From Haberlea rhodopensis (Eukaryota > Streptophyta > Magnoliopsida > Lamiales > Gesneriaceae), in the NCBI GenBank assembly GCA_907163345.1, contig CAJQUN010000036.1:1364001-1428000 (forward strand): a stretch of 64,000 nucleotides of DNA, written 5' to 3'. The notes below the pieces were generated by a model. The model was not told where the DNA came from and ran no database searches. It saw only the letters and a program-made list of their open reading frames with translations. Made by a program: the position numbers and the translations under genes. Position 1 is the stretch's first letter. Every line of letters starts with the position of its first letter. Below are positions 34,980 through 46,417 of this stretch, in pieces.

Positions 34980-36378
34980 CTAATGTAAGGACCCCCGTGC
35001 CCTTAACCCGATATTAGTGTATTAACCACCGTGCTTAGTGCATACTATCATGTTAACAAGGGGAAAGTAATTACATGCAACTCTAGCATAAATGCCATCT
35101 ATAAAATTCCTTTACATTATCGTATAATGTCTATACTTTCCCAACATATTCCATAAAACATGTCATGCACCTTTCAACATACACTAATATGCTCTCAATT
35201 CATTTAGCAATTCCACATTTAATTGCATGCTAACCGTAAATGAATAGAGGGAAGTCGTAGCCCATTTATACATTCCATATACACGTAATATGTACTCACA
35301 TAAGAGCACCCAATGAATAAGCGTGTATCTAATGTATAAAACACTCCACTGGATACCGTTACTGGTGCTTCGATCTTGGAAGCACCTCTCAAGCGCAACT
35401 CGATCTCGACTCAGGATCTGAGCGCCTATCCATCCAGCTCTGGTACCTCAATCCTGGAAGTACTTCAATCAACAGTCCGAGCTCAACTCCAAAGCTGCTG
35501 CTACACCTGTACCACCTGCCCCAACAGAGACAGCCCCCACACGGGGTGAGCATACCAATATCCCAAATCCAATAGCCACAACAATACAATTCATAATTTA
35601 CATAAATGTAAATGCTATGAAATACAAAATATACTCCCTGGATGGCATCATCCTCATCCGGGGTTTCCTGTACTGTCCCTGTTCTCAAAACACTGAAACC
35701 ATCAAATTCCCAAATGCCAGTTAATCATTACATTGATTAACGAATTCATTAGCCATATACCGGTACCAAAATCAATACTATCAAATCATTAAACAATGAT
35801 TACAAATTCCCCATATATCTCACTTATGGTTCCATAGTTCTATTTCATAGCTCGCTCTACAATAGCGGCGTTCCATTTCCACGCATACTCAACAGCAGCG
35901 GCGTCATAATCGATGTTCGCTCACAGGCGACAACATCCCAATCATTGCTCGCTCAAAAGCGGCACCATGCAATTCTCAATGCATACATAGACATTTGAAG
36001 CAAGTACCATAAATCATGCATTTCAATATCCGTTTATTGCTAATACCATGTGTCATGCATTTCCACACACATTCATTGTAATACAGTGTACCAAGCACTC
36101 AACAATTGCAATTATATTAAAGGGCTATGCTCGTACGTCATACGTACCTTATATTTTCCGTAGTTCAAGTCCAAACCTTGCCTTGGTCCCGTGACTGAAG
36201 AATTAAATGCTAAACACGATAATAATCCACAATTAATCTCAATCATGCAATCACGTGCCCAAGCACGTTCACAAACCCCAAATATATCGTCATCCATGAC
36301 GATTAACCATTTTAAAAGGCCCTGGGCGAAGCATGCATCGAAAACTCAACACGAAATAATTTCCCAAAATAAGGCATT

Positions 36379-36623
36379 GGCGATCGATCGCATGATTTCA
36401 GGCGATCGATCGCATGATTTCAGGCGATCGATCGCCTCGCGAAAACAGGAACAGGCGATCGATCGCTCCTTTTCAGGCGATCGGTCGCCTCTTAGCGTAA
36501 ATGGCCACTGCCTCATGGCGATCGATCGCTTCATTTGAGGCGGTCGATCGCCTCACTGTTCATCTTCCTGAAATTTCCAACAACGTCGCGGCGATCGATC
36601 GCCCTGCCCTAGGGATCGATTGC
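36379..36623. repeat. GGCGATCGATCGCC palindrome cluster, element B 5' LTR
   Basis: About nine copies, most of them intact palindromes. It has an extra 22-bp unit (AGGCGATCGATCGCATGATT plus two bases) compared with the left LTR. Confidence 0.92.
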
Positions 36624-37002
36624 CTCGACCTGTAAAAGCCAAAAATGGCGTTTTTCTTGCAAAATTTTGCCCAACAACAATCCTCACACCCCTTACAACA
36701 TTAAACCTCAAAATAAACACCATAAAACTCCTCAAACCTACCAACCCAAAATTCTTTAATATTCCAAAACTCAAACCCAACCCATAAAGCAACCAAACCA
36801 CATAAAACCACATTCAAATCGAAGACAATTACGAGGGGAAGAAACTTACCAACTTATCTTCGAGAAATCCGGCTGCTAGGACGAGCCTCCAACGATTTGC
36901 CCATCAAAAGGGAAAGGGACAGGGTTTGGGATGAGAGAGGCGTGAGAGGGATAGGAGGGGAGAGAAATGGATTCCAAATGACGGAATCCCGAGTCCAACT
37001 GG

Positions 37003-37010
37003 TATATATA
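37003..37010 (-). promoter_or_regulatory. TATA box in element B 5' LTR
   Basis: TATATATA in sense; transcription from here would place the palindrome cluster roughly 350-600 nt into the RNA. Confidence 0.6.
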
Positions 37011-37989
37011 GCAAAAATGCCCCAAAATACCAATACCTTCACCAATACATCATGATTCATTAAAAATCACCTGTTTTCAAAAACTCTCTCTCCAACATCA
37101 AATCCCCAGACTGGCCCCAACATAAGGTATCCCGAACACCAAGTCCCACTAAAAACCCAACTCATAGGTTTTCCATCAAAATGAGAATGCAATCTCAACC
37201 TTTGGATCCAACGATCCCAAATGCCCGATTAAACAACCTCGGGGAATGCCAAACCGTAATTAATTCCTAATTGCCACAATTTAAAATCCATCAAGGATTA
37301 ATACCACACCGGGATTAACACCATAAATCCCCGGACATCACAATTCGTCTGCCCGTCCAGCTCTCTGAATCTTTAGACGTCCAGCTCTCTGATTCCGTCC
37401 TCCCTCAAATTTTAGAGGATAATGCAAGTATTAAAACAACTTTATCTGATGAGTGATCCAATATTATAGGTATTAGTGCTCAAAATAAAGAGGAAAGAGA
37501 TAAGAAAGAAGAAGATAAAAAAACAAAATATTAATGACCGAAGAATTTTGAAAAATTTATTTAGTTTTGTTAAACTTTACTCACTTTTAATTTTCATATC
37601 AATGATATTGATTATTAAATTTGATAGATAATATGTGGATTATTAATAATTTTAATTCATTAAATCTAATTATATTTTTTTAGTTTTTTTTTTAAATTTT
37701 TGGCAGGTTGGCCTACCTAACCAGCAACCTTCATCGGGTGTGGGTCGGGATGTAGATTTTCCAACACACCCGGAGGCAGTCCTAAATAGGTTGCCGTTTG
37801 AGTTACAGGTTGGGTTGTGCTGGCCCGATTTGACAGCTCTACATATACACTATATATAACATACTAAAATTTAAGAAAAAACTTCATTAACAAAGATCTG
37901 AATAATAAAATTGAAATTGATGAAAAGCTGTAGAAACATCATTCACTAATCAAATGATACGCAAAATATCAGTCAAACTACATAAAAAT

Positions 37990-39240
37990 AAAAAAGTTAT
38001 ACAATGAATAATCTTTGTTTTGATATTAAAACTTGTTGTTGTGTTGCTAATAAATCTCATCAAGTGTGCAGATCATATATGATACTTTAGAGCTTGATGA
38101 ACTGCAAGGAAGCCAATCGCTGAAACCTCGTTGAATCTATTAACAGAAAACATCAAGACTAGACTAGCTCTGGTATATTGGTAACAACTTTCAACTAGCT
38201 TGTCAAAGTGAAGTGATTCTTGATTCTCTAAGCTAAGAGAAAGCGCTACAACTTTCATATTCATCAGTTGGCCCAAAAACCAACGAATGAAGAGCTATTT
38301 TCAAGAGACTAACGTTGTTGAAGCGAAGTTGCAAGGATCAGCTCAGTGGACTAGCATAGTAGACCACCAAAGGGTAACCATCAAAGTCAAACTAGCGAAG
38401 TAGATGTCAATTTAGCCTGTTCAATTAAGTTGACCAATGAAGTGACATGAACAACCCAAAATATGACTGTTGCAAGCTCGAAAATCATGCAGATTCTTTT
38501 CCAACGACTATATTATTGTGTCTAACAATAAAATCATTGTTGAGGGCTATAAATACAACTCCTTGAAGAATAATCAATCTATTACAAAGGATATTCAACA
38601 TAGGAAGCTACATAGAAAATACGGCTAAGTTTAGATCCAATCCCTAACCTCAGGCATCACTCACTAAGCTTATATAAGATCTATTTAGAGATCATTTGTG
38701 CCTTTATATAGCTCTATTATTTGTACTTGAGAGCTTAAATGATAGTGAATATATTTGTAACAGTTGGTGATTTATCACAACTGATTGAGAGTGTCTTTCA
38801 CAAATGAGACATTAAAGACTATTCCCTACCTGTAAATGTGACCTCAGCTGGTGGAGTCGAGATATTATGATAGATCGTAAGGTTTCCTTTGTCTAAGTAA
38901 GATTATACAAAGAGTTGTATAATTAACAGTCTTCTAGTGGATATCCTTCAATGGATGGAAGAAGAAAAGATGTAGAAGGATTTAGCCTTCGAACTTCCAA
39001 AAACAAATCTTTTTGTATTTTACTTTCTTTATTTTAATGTTTTACTATGTATTAAATATCTTAATCAGTTACAGGAAAATTTAGTTTGAGTTACTTCTGC
39101 TTGATTTTTTTTAAACCAAACCCGATCTAATCTCTCGATGCAAACACTTCATGAATAAGAGCTATTGCACCTGACTTGACTGGACTGAGCTGGGTGTACT
39201 GATCAGCCCCTTAGTATCAATCCTAACAAGTGTATCAAAG
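37990..39240 (+). mobile_element. Old SIRE-like LTR H with adjacent primer site remnant
   Basis: Aligns in opposite orientation with the LTR of element C: the TCATCAAGTGTGCAG block (38057-38071), TATA box at 38548-38555, the TTCTAGTGGATATCC block, hairpin 38975-38990 and the end ATCCTAACA at 39228. The bases after it, AGTGTATCAAAG, are a decayed tRNA-Met primer site. Left boundary approximate. No internal coding region follows, so it is a truncated element or near-solo LTR. Confidence 0.7.
38548..38555 (+). promoter_or_regulatory. TATA box in LTR H
   Basis: TATAAATA, about 420 bp before the conserved hairpin. Confidence 0.5.
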
Positions 39241-39671
39241 TAGTCGACTTGACTCACTTTTATTTACCCATCAAATATTTTCAAACGTCAATTTATTTAA
39301 TTCAACCTAAACAGTAAACATCGATAATCACTTAATTCTTCAGTAAATTCATCAGCAAACAAAAAAAGAAGACTCCAATTTCGGTTGATCAAGTGAGAGA
39401 TTTGCAATCTAATAATGCTAATATCATCATCGAAGGACTCAAAACCATCTCCACCCACATCCGTAGTGTGCATTCTCCTTGTTCACAGTGTGAAGTTTCT
39501 CTTTATAAAGTCGAAGATCGTGCCATGTATATGATACGTTTCCCGACATTTCCATGTGTATCCTGCCGTATCCGACGTGCAAAGATTAATTATATTTTTT
39601 AAAAAAAGTCACAAGGTGTGTCTGACACCGTACCCGTGTCCTGATGTTCGTGTTCGCAGAGTATTTGATAC
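39241..39671. other. Unassigned sequence
   Basis: No convincing gene. A stretch at 39530-39650 (GTATCCGACGTG, GTCTGACACCGTACCCGTG) resembles motifs common in plant repeats, but no element ends were found. Confidence 0.4.
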
Positions 39672-40736
39672 TTGATAGGTGTCATTTTTACACTTATATT
39701 GCTCTGAATTTATATGCATTTTATTCTGATACTTGGATGATATTATGTGTTTCTGTGTTGTTTTTGTATGTTCCAGTATTAAAGATATAAGTGACTAAAA
39801 GTGGAGGACTCGAGCTAAAAATGATGAAAAAGGACTAACCCGAGCCAACACGTCGAAGGAAGAACAAAAATCACGAATGTGGGAGAAAAGACCTCGCGAC
39901 CGGTCTTGGGAGAAAACAAAATTTCTGGCCTCGCGAGCGATCACCAAAAATGACAGATCAATCGCCAAGTGATGTTAGTTAAAATATAAAATTTGAAGCT
40001 ACCGATCGATCGGTACACGAGAAGTTTGAAAAAAGTACATTCTAGAGTTTGTGTCCAACAAGAAAGCTACTAGATTGTTGGCTAACTTTTGTTATCAAGA
40101 CTAGGGGATCCCATGTTTGAGCACATGATTTAACTGTTTTGATTAATTCTTACAATTCATTGCGCAAATTTATTGTTCACATGCTTTTGAAGGATTGATC
40201 ACCTTTGAATGACTATTATATCATGATTGACTTTACCATACAATATTGTGATACAACATAATAAATTTGGCCGTGGGTTTTAGATTGAGACTGACCACGT
40301 GAAATCTAGCACACATGTGATAACAATAGATTTACTAAAATCAAAGGCTAGTGCTTTTCATAAATTGTTTTTCGTTATTGATTATGCAATAAGGACACGA
40401 TAGTGGTTTATTGTAATATTATTGTTAGACTTGTTATAGCTAGACCATAGTATAACAAATGCATTAGGAGAACTCGTCATCTTAGAACGTAGGATTTTAA
40501 ATCATAACTACTAAAAGAATTGTGGGGGATTACATGGGTGAACCAAAGTCTTGATAATTCGCTACTGATTTTCTACACTTTTATCGCTTGCTTGTTTGAC
40601 TTGGTTTTTGTTCTTGGTTAATTTAATTTAATAATTACTAAATAATCATAGGCTAAATATAGTTAAGCTAAATAAATTTGGACCTTATTTTCTAGTCTCT
40701 ATGGGCACGACATCCCGACTTTTATCTACTATAATA
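39672..40736 (+). repeat. Probable 5' LTR of Athila remnant I
   Basis: The sequence between the unassigned stretch and the primer site has the AT-rich character of an Athila LTR. The start (near TGATAGGTGTCATTTTTAC) is a guess because no second LTR is available for comparison. Confidence 0.4.
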
Positions 40737-40741
40737 AAATT

Positions 40742-40759
40742 TGACACCATTGCGGAGGA
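40742..40759 (+). other. Degenerate primer binding site of Athila remnant I
   Basis: TGACACCATTGCGGAGGA compares with the Athila primer site TGGCGCCGTTGCCGGGGA; most differences are transitions. Confidence 0.6.
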
Positions 40760-41057
40760 TTAGTTTAAAGTACTATCATACGAGATTAGTTGACTATAAT
40801 TTAGCCATTTTTTTATTTCTGTTTTTTCGATTTTTATTTTTTCTCCACTATTGTAGTTGGTTGGTTGATTTTTCCAGGTTGTTGTTTCTTAGCGCATGCT
40901 AAGGAGTAGCAAGCATAGACTTGAGCTTTTTTATCCGGAAATTGAGAGAACTTTTCCAAGGAGACTATGAGAAGCTCGATCAATGATGGAAAACAACCAT
41001 TAAAGGGACGTAGAGAATGAAAGACGGAACGAGAAGGTACCTATTAGACGATCACTC

Positions 41058-42335
41058 ATGGATTATGCTCATCCCTCGTTCCATGGATCATTGTCTAGTA
41101 TCAGTAGACCCAGTATTCATGCCAGTATCTTCAAAATCAATCATGTTATCATTCAAATGACCCAGCATTCAATCCAGTTTGGGGGAGCAGTTACTGATGA
41201 TCTCAATGCTCATATCTCCAACATCTTGGAGATTTGTGACACCTTCAAACATAATGGTGTTACTGACGACACCATCAGGTTACGACTCTTCCCTTTTTCT
41301 CTTAATAATAAAGCTAAAAGTTGGTTGCATTCACTTCCTGCAGTATTTATACTTGGGATGGGATGGTGCGAGCTTTCTTGTCAAAATACTTCCCACCATC
41401 AAAGACTGCAAAGATGCGCAATGACATCACTACCTTCACTCAACACAATCCAGAGACATTGTACGAGGCATGAGAGCGCTTCAAGGACTTATGGAGGAGA
41501 AGCCCACACCACGGACTTCCTATATAGCTTCAGGTTCAAACTTTTTATAACGGTTTATTTTCTGATAACCGTTCTATGATTAATGCAGCATCAGGAGTTA
41601 TTGTAATGAGGAAGACACCTAAGGAGGCTTATACACTCTTGGAGGAGATGGCTGCTAAAATTTATCAATGGTAGTCCGAGAGGAACATGCCAAATTGACC
41701 GATAGGGGTCCATCAAGTTGATGAAGTGAAGGCGATATCAGCTCAGTTGGAAGACTTGACAAAGAAAATTGATAGCTTGACAACACCAATGATGAAAGTA
41801 CAAGCCATAACCTGTGAACTGTATCAAGGACCACATTAGAGCATTGAATGCCAAGCAGGTAACCCGTTTTTTCAAACTAATGAAGCTGTTAATTATGTAG
41901 GGAATAGGCCACAACAGTACAACCCATACTCGAACACATACAATCCGAGGATGAAGAACCATTCCGAACTTCTCATATGCAAATCATCAGAATGTGTTGA
42001 ACCCACTACCTCCACCCAGATATGCACCAAATCCAAGCATGGAAGAGCTACTAACCAAGTTCATATCATTGACCGAAACAAGGATGAACAATCAAGATGC
42101 ATCAATCAAGAACTTGGAGATGCAAGTAGGGCGGTTAGCAACCATCATAGCTGGACGAGCTCAAGAAACTTTGCCCAGTGAAACTGAGAAGAATCCAAGA
42201 GAGCAAGTCAATGCCATAACATTGAGGAGCGGAAATGAATTTGCTGAGGAGAATGCTAGTAAGAATGATGGGCACAAGGATGAGCTGGCTGAGAAGAAGA
42301 GAGAAACATTGCACTATAGGCTCTATGTCATTTAA
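41058..42335 (+). pseudogene. gag: Athila Gag remnant
   Basis: An ATG at 41058 begins a frame with the Athila Gag signature: IQFGGAVTDDLNAHISN, FKHNGVTDDTIRLRLFPFSL, KAKSWLHSLPA. Frameshifts after about 41345 move the similarity between frames, with later pieces such as YARHESA-type scraps, PKEAYTLLEEMAA-like sequence near 41610-41650 and a final frame (41994-42335) with SLTETRMNNQDASIKNLEMQ, then the QVNAITLRSGNEF region. Several stops separate the pieces, so no functional Gag is made. Confidence 0.8.
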
Positions 42336-42690
42336 TAAATCTTTGTGTGATTTGGGTGTAAGTGTGAATCTGATGCCTTTATCTATTTATAGAAAGCTTG
42401 GATTAGGGGAGCTTAAGCCTACATGGGTTACCTTACAAATGGCGGATAGTCCATAATATATCCACAAGGGATCATCGAGGACGTACCACTCAAGGTTGAC
42501 AAATTCATGATGCCGGTGGATTTTCTTGTGTCGGACATGAAGGAAGACACGAACATGCCATTGATCTTAGGAAGACCCTCCTAGCAATGAGAAGTGCACT
42601 AATTGACGTTAAAGAGGGGAAGTTGATCCTCCGTGTAGGAGAGGATCAAATCACATTTAATATGTTTCAAACTTTGACACACCTACACAA
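42336..42690 (+). pseudogene. Athila protease remnant
   Basis: One frame reads CDLGVSVNLMPLSIYRKLGL, the Athila protease region where CDLGAS is usual, followed by KPTWVTLQMADSP. Beyond that, stops and shifts break PVDFL-, PLILGRP- and LIDVKEGKL-like pieces up to about 42650. The protease active-site Asp is kept but the domain is not readable. Confidence 0.75.
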
Positions 42691-43010
42691 TGAACACGTG
42701 CTTTAAGGTAAAAAATAATGATCTACTATCTGTTGATGTTGTGCAGGTGAAGAGCAAAATGGACAAAGGCCATGTAAAGAAGAAGAAGAAGGTGATGATC
42801 ACATCAAAACTCCACCTGAAAGGAAGTAAATTCTGTGAGGGAGACATGGAAGTCAAACTACGACTGTTTCCAAGGAAGTCAAACTCAAAATGGATTGGAC
42901 CATTCAAAGTGATCAATGTGTTACCATCTGATAGTATAAATGTTAGAGATGAGAAATGGGCCTTATTCACGGTAAAGGGCAGATGTTGAAGCACTACCAC
43001 ATGGATAACA
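42690..43010 (+). pseudogene. Athila integrase C-terminal remnant
   Basis: The frame at 42690-42989 contains KLRLFPRKSNSKWIGPFKV, the conserved C-terminal motif of Athila/gypsy integrase (RLKLFPGKLKSRWSGPF type), then LPSDSINVRDEKWALFTVKG. It follows directly on protease-region sequence, so RT, RNase H and most of integrase (several kb) have been deleted. Its N-terminal part contains a Lys-rich run (KKKKK) not typical of the family. Confidence 0.75.
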
Positions 43011-44251
43011 TAACTTCGTACACCATTATCCCTTTTGACACTTGATGCGAAACTGGTAAAAAGTCCAGCTTGTGACTATAAATCGAGAACTTTCTCTTTT
43101 CCCTTATCTTCGTTTTTTAATTCCGTAGATCTTTCCATTTTTTTTATTGAGTTTTGGTAAGTGACTTTGTGCGCGTTGTTCATATTTTTTCTAACCATCT
43201 TCCCCACTAGCTGACGAGGAGGAGGACAGCGACTACTGACGATCGTCATCACAGGTATTTGCTTGTCTTATTTTTCATGCCTAGTAAATTGAGGATAATA
43301 CATAATTTAATTTTGGGGGAGTAGGTTATCACAGTTGGTGTGTTACTGTCTCTTATTTTGCGAGCTAATTATGATTCTTGAGCAGCAACGAAATTTTTTA
43401 GTTTTACTTTTGAAAAAGAGTTCATAATTTGAGAAAAGAATGAATCATAGTAGTGGCTACGATTCCATGATGATATTGATCTTATTTCGCATGTCGGCTT
43501 GAGCCTTGAAAACTGTTGAACTTGTATGTGAATACCCTACTTGAGTTAATATGTTAAAGATAAGGAATATTTTGAGTACTTTGAGTCATGATCTTGTGGA
43601 TTGCATGTTGAATAGTGATAATTGTTGTGAACTTGATGATTGGTCTTGAGCATCTTTGAGTTACTCTAGAACATATTTGATGATGACACTTTGAGGTGAA
43701 ATTTAATAGATATGAACTTGACTTGGAAATGATCTAGGCGATCTTTGACACGTTTGAGTCTTTCAAACTTACCATGATATATATTATTCCATAGTGTCCA
43801 CTTTTGAGCTTTATCGCAAAAGAATGGAAATTAGCCATCATTCAACATTTATTGATTAACTCATTATACTTACCCACATATGAGCCTAAAATGGAAAAAA
43901 AAAAATATCCTCACCTTAAGGTAGTATAATGAATCTCACTCGATGCATATGAATTGTTATAACTTGATTAGCTTAGTGAAAAATGTTGATGAATGAGCAA
44001 AAGAAAGTAAAAGAGCATTGAGAAAATATTATATAAATAAGACCCAAAGTGGCCAATTGTAGGAAAGAAAATGAAGAGAAGCTCAATTTGTGTTAAATAT
44101 GAACGTCACACGATTATACTATCTTCTTTGTGCTTATCCTATATTTCCTTTGTAACCAACACCAAAGGCTTAACTTACAAGCTTAGAAAGACCTTTTGAT
44201 CCAAGTCTAGGGAGTGACTACATTAGTGGATAAGTTGTTTGAAAATATGCC
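43011..44251 (+). other. 3' noncoding part of Athila remnant I
   Basis: AT-rich with the Athila TTTGGGGGAG block near 43310. No Athila env-like ORF was seen. It ends where element D begins at 44252. Confidence 0.55.
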
Positions 44252-44846
44252 TGTTAGGATCGGGGTAGTATTTAGAAGGGGGGTTGAATAAACACTAGAT
44301 TCAATTTCGATTTCTTTTTCAAGTTAACTGTAAACTGTTAAGTATTACTGTTGCTTCTCAATATCAGGCAAGTCAGCAGACACTTATTATAGTGCGGAAG
44401 ACGTATGCTTAACTTGTGAGGAATAAAACTGAGGTAAATAAGCAATAAACAAATGACACAAGGATTGTTTCTGGAAGTTCGAAGCACAACGCTTCTACGT
44501 CTCCCCTTCTTCCTTTGCAGGAAGGATTCACTAGAATACTCGGTTTACACTTTACAGTATACAACCTTCTTAGGCACTCACACACTTGGCCTAAACTCCT
44601 AGCAATCACAACTACTTGATTTGGTTACAAAAGGTTCTATGACACTTTTTACAGAATACACATTTAGCTTTGAGTGTTCTTGATCAGCAGACTTCAGTTG
44701 GAATAATCTATCACAGATTTAGTTGCACTGCTTGTCTGCTCTTTGCTGAACTTTTGGAATATCAATAAGTTGATTTTCTTGTTTGCTTTGAAGTGTTTCT
44801 CTTTGATTGAAAATCGCTCAGCACTTCTTCATTCTTTGCTTGGACG

Positions 44847-44854
44847 TATTTATA
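44847..44854 (-). promoter_or_regulatory. TATA box in element D 3' LTR
   Basis: TATAAATA in sense; the 5' LTR has it at 55538-55545. Confidence 0.65.
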
Positions 44855-45194
44855 GGTTTGGTTGTCCAACGGTAGCTTTTCTGAATATGGAAGAGATTAG
44901 CTTTCCAAATTCATATTGTCTTTTTTCCTATTTTGTTAAGCAACGGCTAACTCTGACGGTAATGGTGGCGGAGATATAGCAGGGTGCGCCGCTCTGTTGT
45001 ACCTTTGTCAGAGAATGTTGTACTTATTTTGTCTCGTTGCTTAGTGCTCTTACTGGAAGTTCAGACTTCTGCTGGTTTTCTTTGTTCAACTGGTCGTTCA
45101 TCCTCTTATGACCAGTTGATGTCTTTGTTCAGTGTGAGACTATCCGGTTGATAGTTGTCCAGTAGATGTCCATCAAGTTTATGTTTATCCGGTT

Positions 45195-45410
45195 GATGTC
45201 TGTATCCAATTGATGGCCATCCAGTTGATGTCGATCCAGTTGGTAGCCATCAAGTTGATGTTTGTCCAGTTGGTAGCCATCCAGTTGATGTCTATCTAGT
45301 TGGTAGCCATCCAGTTGATGCCTGTCCAGTTGGTAGCCATCCAGTTGATGTCTGTCCAGTTGGTAGCCATCCAGTTGGTAGCCATCTAGTTGGTAGCCAT
45401 CCAGTTGGTG
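45195..45410. repeat. 15-bp minisatellite TCCAGTTGRTNNCNN
   Basis: Alternating 15-mers TCCAGTTGGTAGCCA and TCCAGTTGATGTCTG form 30-bp pairs. The other LTR carries the tract at 55895-56103, where E inserted. Confidence 0.92.
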
Positions 45411-45590
45411 TCTTCATCCAGTTGGTCTTTATCACCCGGTAGAAGTCTTCATCCAGTATGTCTTTATTACCCGGTAGGAGTCTTCATCCAGTTGGTCTTT
45501 ATCACCCGATAAGAAGTCTTCATCCAGTTGGTCTTTATTACCCGGTAGGAGTCTTCATCCAGTTGGTCTTTATCACCCGGTAAGAATCTT
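45411..45590. repeat. 35-bp tandem repeat, five units
   Basis: TCTTCATCCA begins units at 45411, 45446, 45481, 45517 and 45552 (periods 35, 35, 36, 35). Each unit has GTTGGTCTTTAT followed by an ACCCGGTA-type segment. Confidence 0.92.
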
Positions 45591-45625
45591 TGTAATCACC
45601 AAAACTTAGAAATTGTTTCCTAACA

Positions 45626-46417
45626 ATTTCCCCCTTTTTGGTGATGACAAAACTAAGCAATAACGATTTCAACTTGAATATTTGAGATGTGAATCCTGAA
45701 AATACTTGAAGACATAATGGAAAAGAAATTTTCATTTGTTATAAATATAAGCATATTACAAGTTGTAATCAAACTGTACAATTGAGAGAGATTCATCTTT
45801 ATTTAAGACGAATTCTGATAATTGGATAAAACCTAAGACAAATCTATTTTTACAAAATATAGCTGATACATGACAAATTCTTAAACAAACAATGTAGACC
45901 GGAGAGCTTCGATCCACCTAGTTGCGGAGAGGAAGAGCTCGATCCACCTTGTTTTAAATGTATATACATCAGGCCTCCATGGTTTATGGATTCACCTAAT
46001 GAAAATACTCAATCTCTGTTGAGAATACTCTATCTCTGTCTTCCCCCTTTTTGTTATCAGCACCCAGATAACTCCTGATTGCAGTTCCTGACTGATGATG
46101 AGCATCAGAGCAGGATCCAAACGCTGAAGCTTAACGGAGCTGGGTTAGATAAGTAATCAACCCATGAGGGGTTGATTTAGATAACTAATAAACCCATGAA
46201 GCTGAATAATTCCGAAAAGTAAACCAAGGAATTTTCAATGAATTGAAATTAATCATGATGAGTGAATGTGAGTTATGAAAACAAACACGAGTCTCTATTT
46301 ATAGAAGAAATTTCATTTAGTGTGAACCCATTAATGACATGACGATAAATACAAAGAAAAAGTCAACTAAAAGCAGTAAATAGATAAGAGTAATTAATAA
46401 GGGATCAGAAAATGATA
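45626..46417 (-). other. 3' noncoding region and polypurine tract of element D
   Basis: A sense polypurine tract AAAAAGGGGGAAAT abuts the LTR at 45626-45639. A second similar run (AAAAAGGGGGAAG) lies near 46041-46053. No coding region seen. Confidence 0.7.

Larger units (their letters stand above)
30775..34983 (-). other. Internal region of element B without gag or pol
   Basis: Starts (plus view) with the polypurine tract complement ATTATCCCCCACT and the ATTTCGTCCTCGAAATTTGC block typical of the 3' end of Tekay-like elements. From 30810 to 33170 no known coding region was recognised on either strand; open frames such as 31297-31938 (plus) look random. From 33178 it contains the hairpin array and the leader repeats. 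This fits a large non-autonomous derivative. Confidence 0.75.
14560..37342 (-). mobile_element. Non-autonomous Ty3/gypsy-type LTR element B, interrupted by copia F
   Basis: LTRs (14560-16697 plus 30662-30774 on the left; 34984-37342 on the right) start TGTAAGGACCC and end GGACATCACA in plus view. The 5-bp duplication ATTCG lies at 14555-14559 and 37343-37347. Minus orientation is shown by a tRNA-Met primer site at 34968-34979 and a GTGGGGGATAAT polypurine tract beside the left LTR. The 4.2-kb internal region has no gag or pol. Its leader and LTR resemble those of element A, so an A-like autonomous relative could have supplied proteins. Confidence 0.92.
34984..37342 (-). repeat. 5' LTR of element B
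   Basis: 2359 bp, complete, TGTAAGGACCC...GGACATCACA in plus view. TATA box at 37003-37010 (minus). It carries the CGCT/AGCGG motifs (35853-35968) and the palindrome cluster (36379-36623). Confidence 0.95.
14443..37841. mobile_element. hAT-like non-autonomous DNA element G, split by element B
   Basis: The left end TAGAGGTGTCAATTTGGGC (14443-14461) and the right end GCCCGATTTGACAGCTCTA (37823-37841) are inverted repeats with three mismatches, the type of terminus seen in plant hAT elements. Without element B the unit is about 0.6 kb. The right half contains direct GTCCAGCTCTCTGA repeats near 37363-37400 and GGTTGGGTTG-type words near the terminus. A clean 8-bp duplication was not found directly at the ends; CATATACT at 14430-14437 and CATATACA at 37842-37849 is close but offset by five bases on the left. 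Confidence 0.5.
39672..44251 (+). mobile_element. Athila-type Ty3/gypsy remnant I
   Basis: Candidate LTR, a degenerate tRNA-Asp-type primer site, Athila-style gag, a protease scrap and an integrase C-terminus follow each other on the plus strand. The 3' noncoding part contains TTGAGGATAATACATAATTT and TTTTGGGGGAG (about 43290-43322), a hallmark of Athila/Tat elements. RT, RNase H and the integrase core are missing. Element D is inserted at its right end. Confidence 0.75.
44252..45625 (-). repeat. 3' LTR of element D
   Basis: 1374 bp, TGTTAGGATCGG...TTCCTAACA in plus view. TATA box at 44847-44854 (minus). Hairpin GAAGC/GCTTC at 44481-44495. Two tandem-repeat tracts in its U3 are listed separately. 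Confidence 0.93.

Noticed and set aside
39393..39602. 69-codon plus-strand open frame
   Set aside because: No motif, no homology recognised, low-complexity end; chance frame in unassigned sequence.
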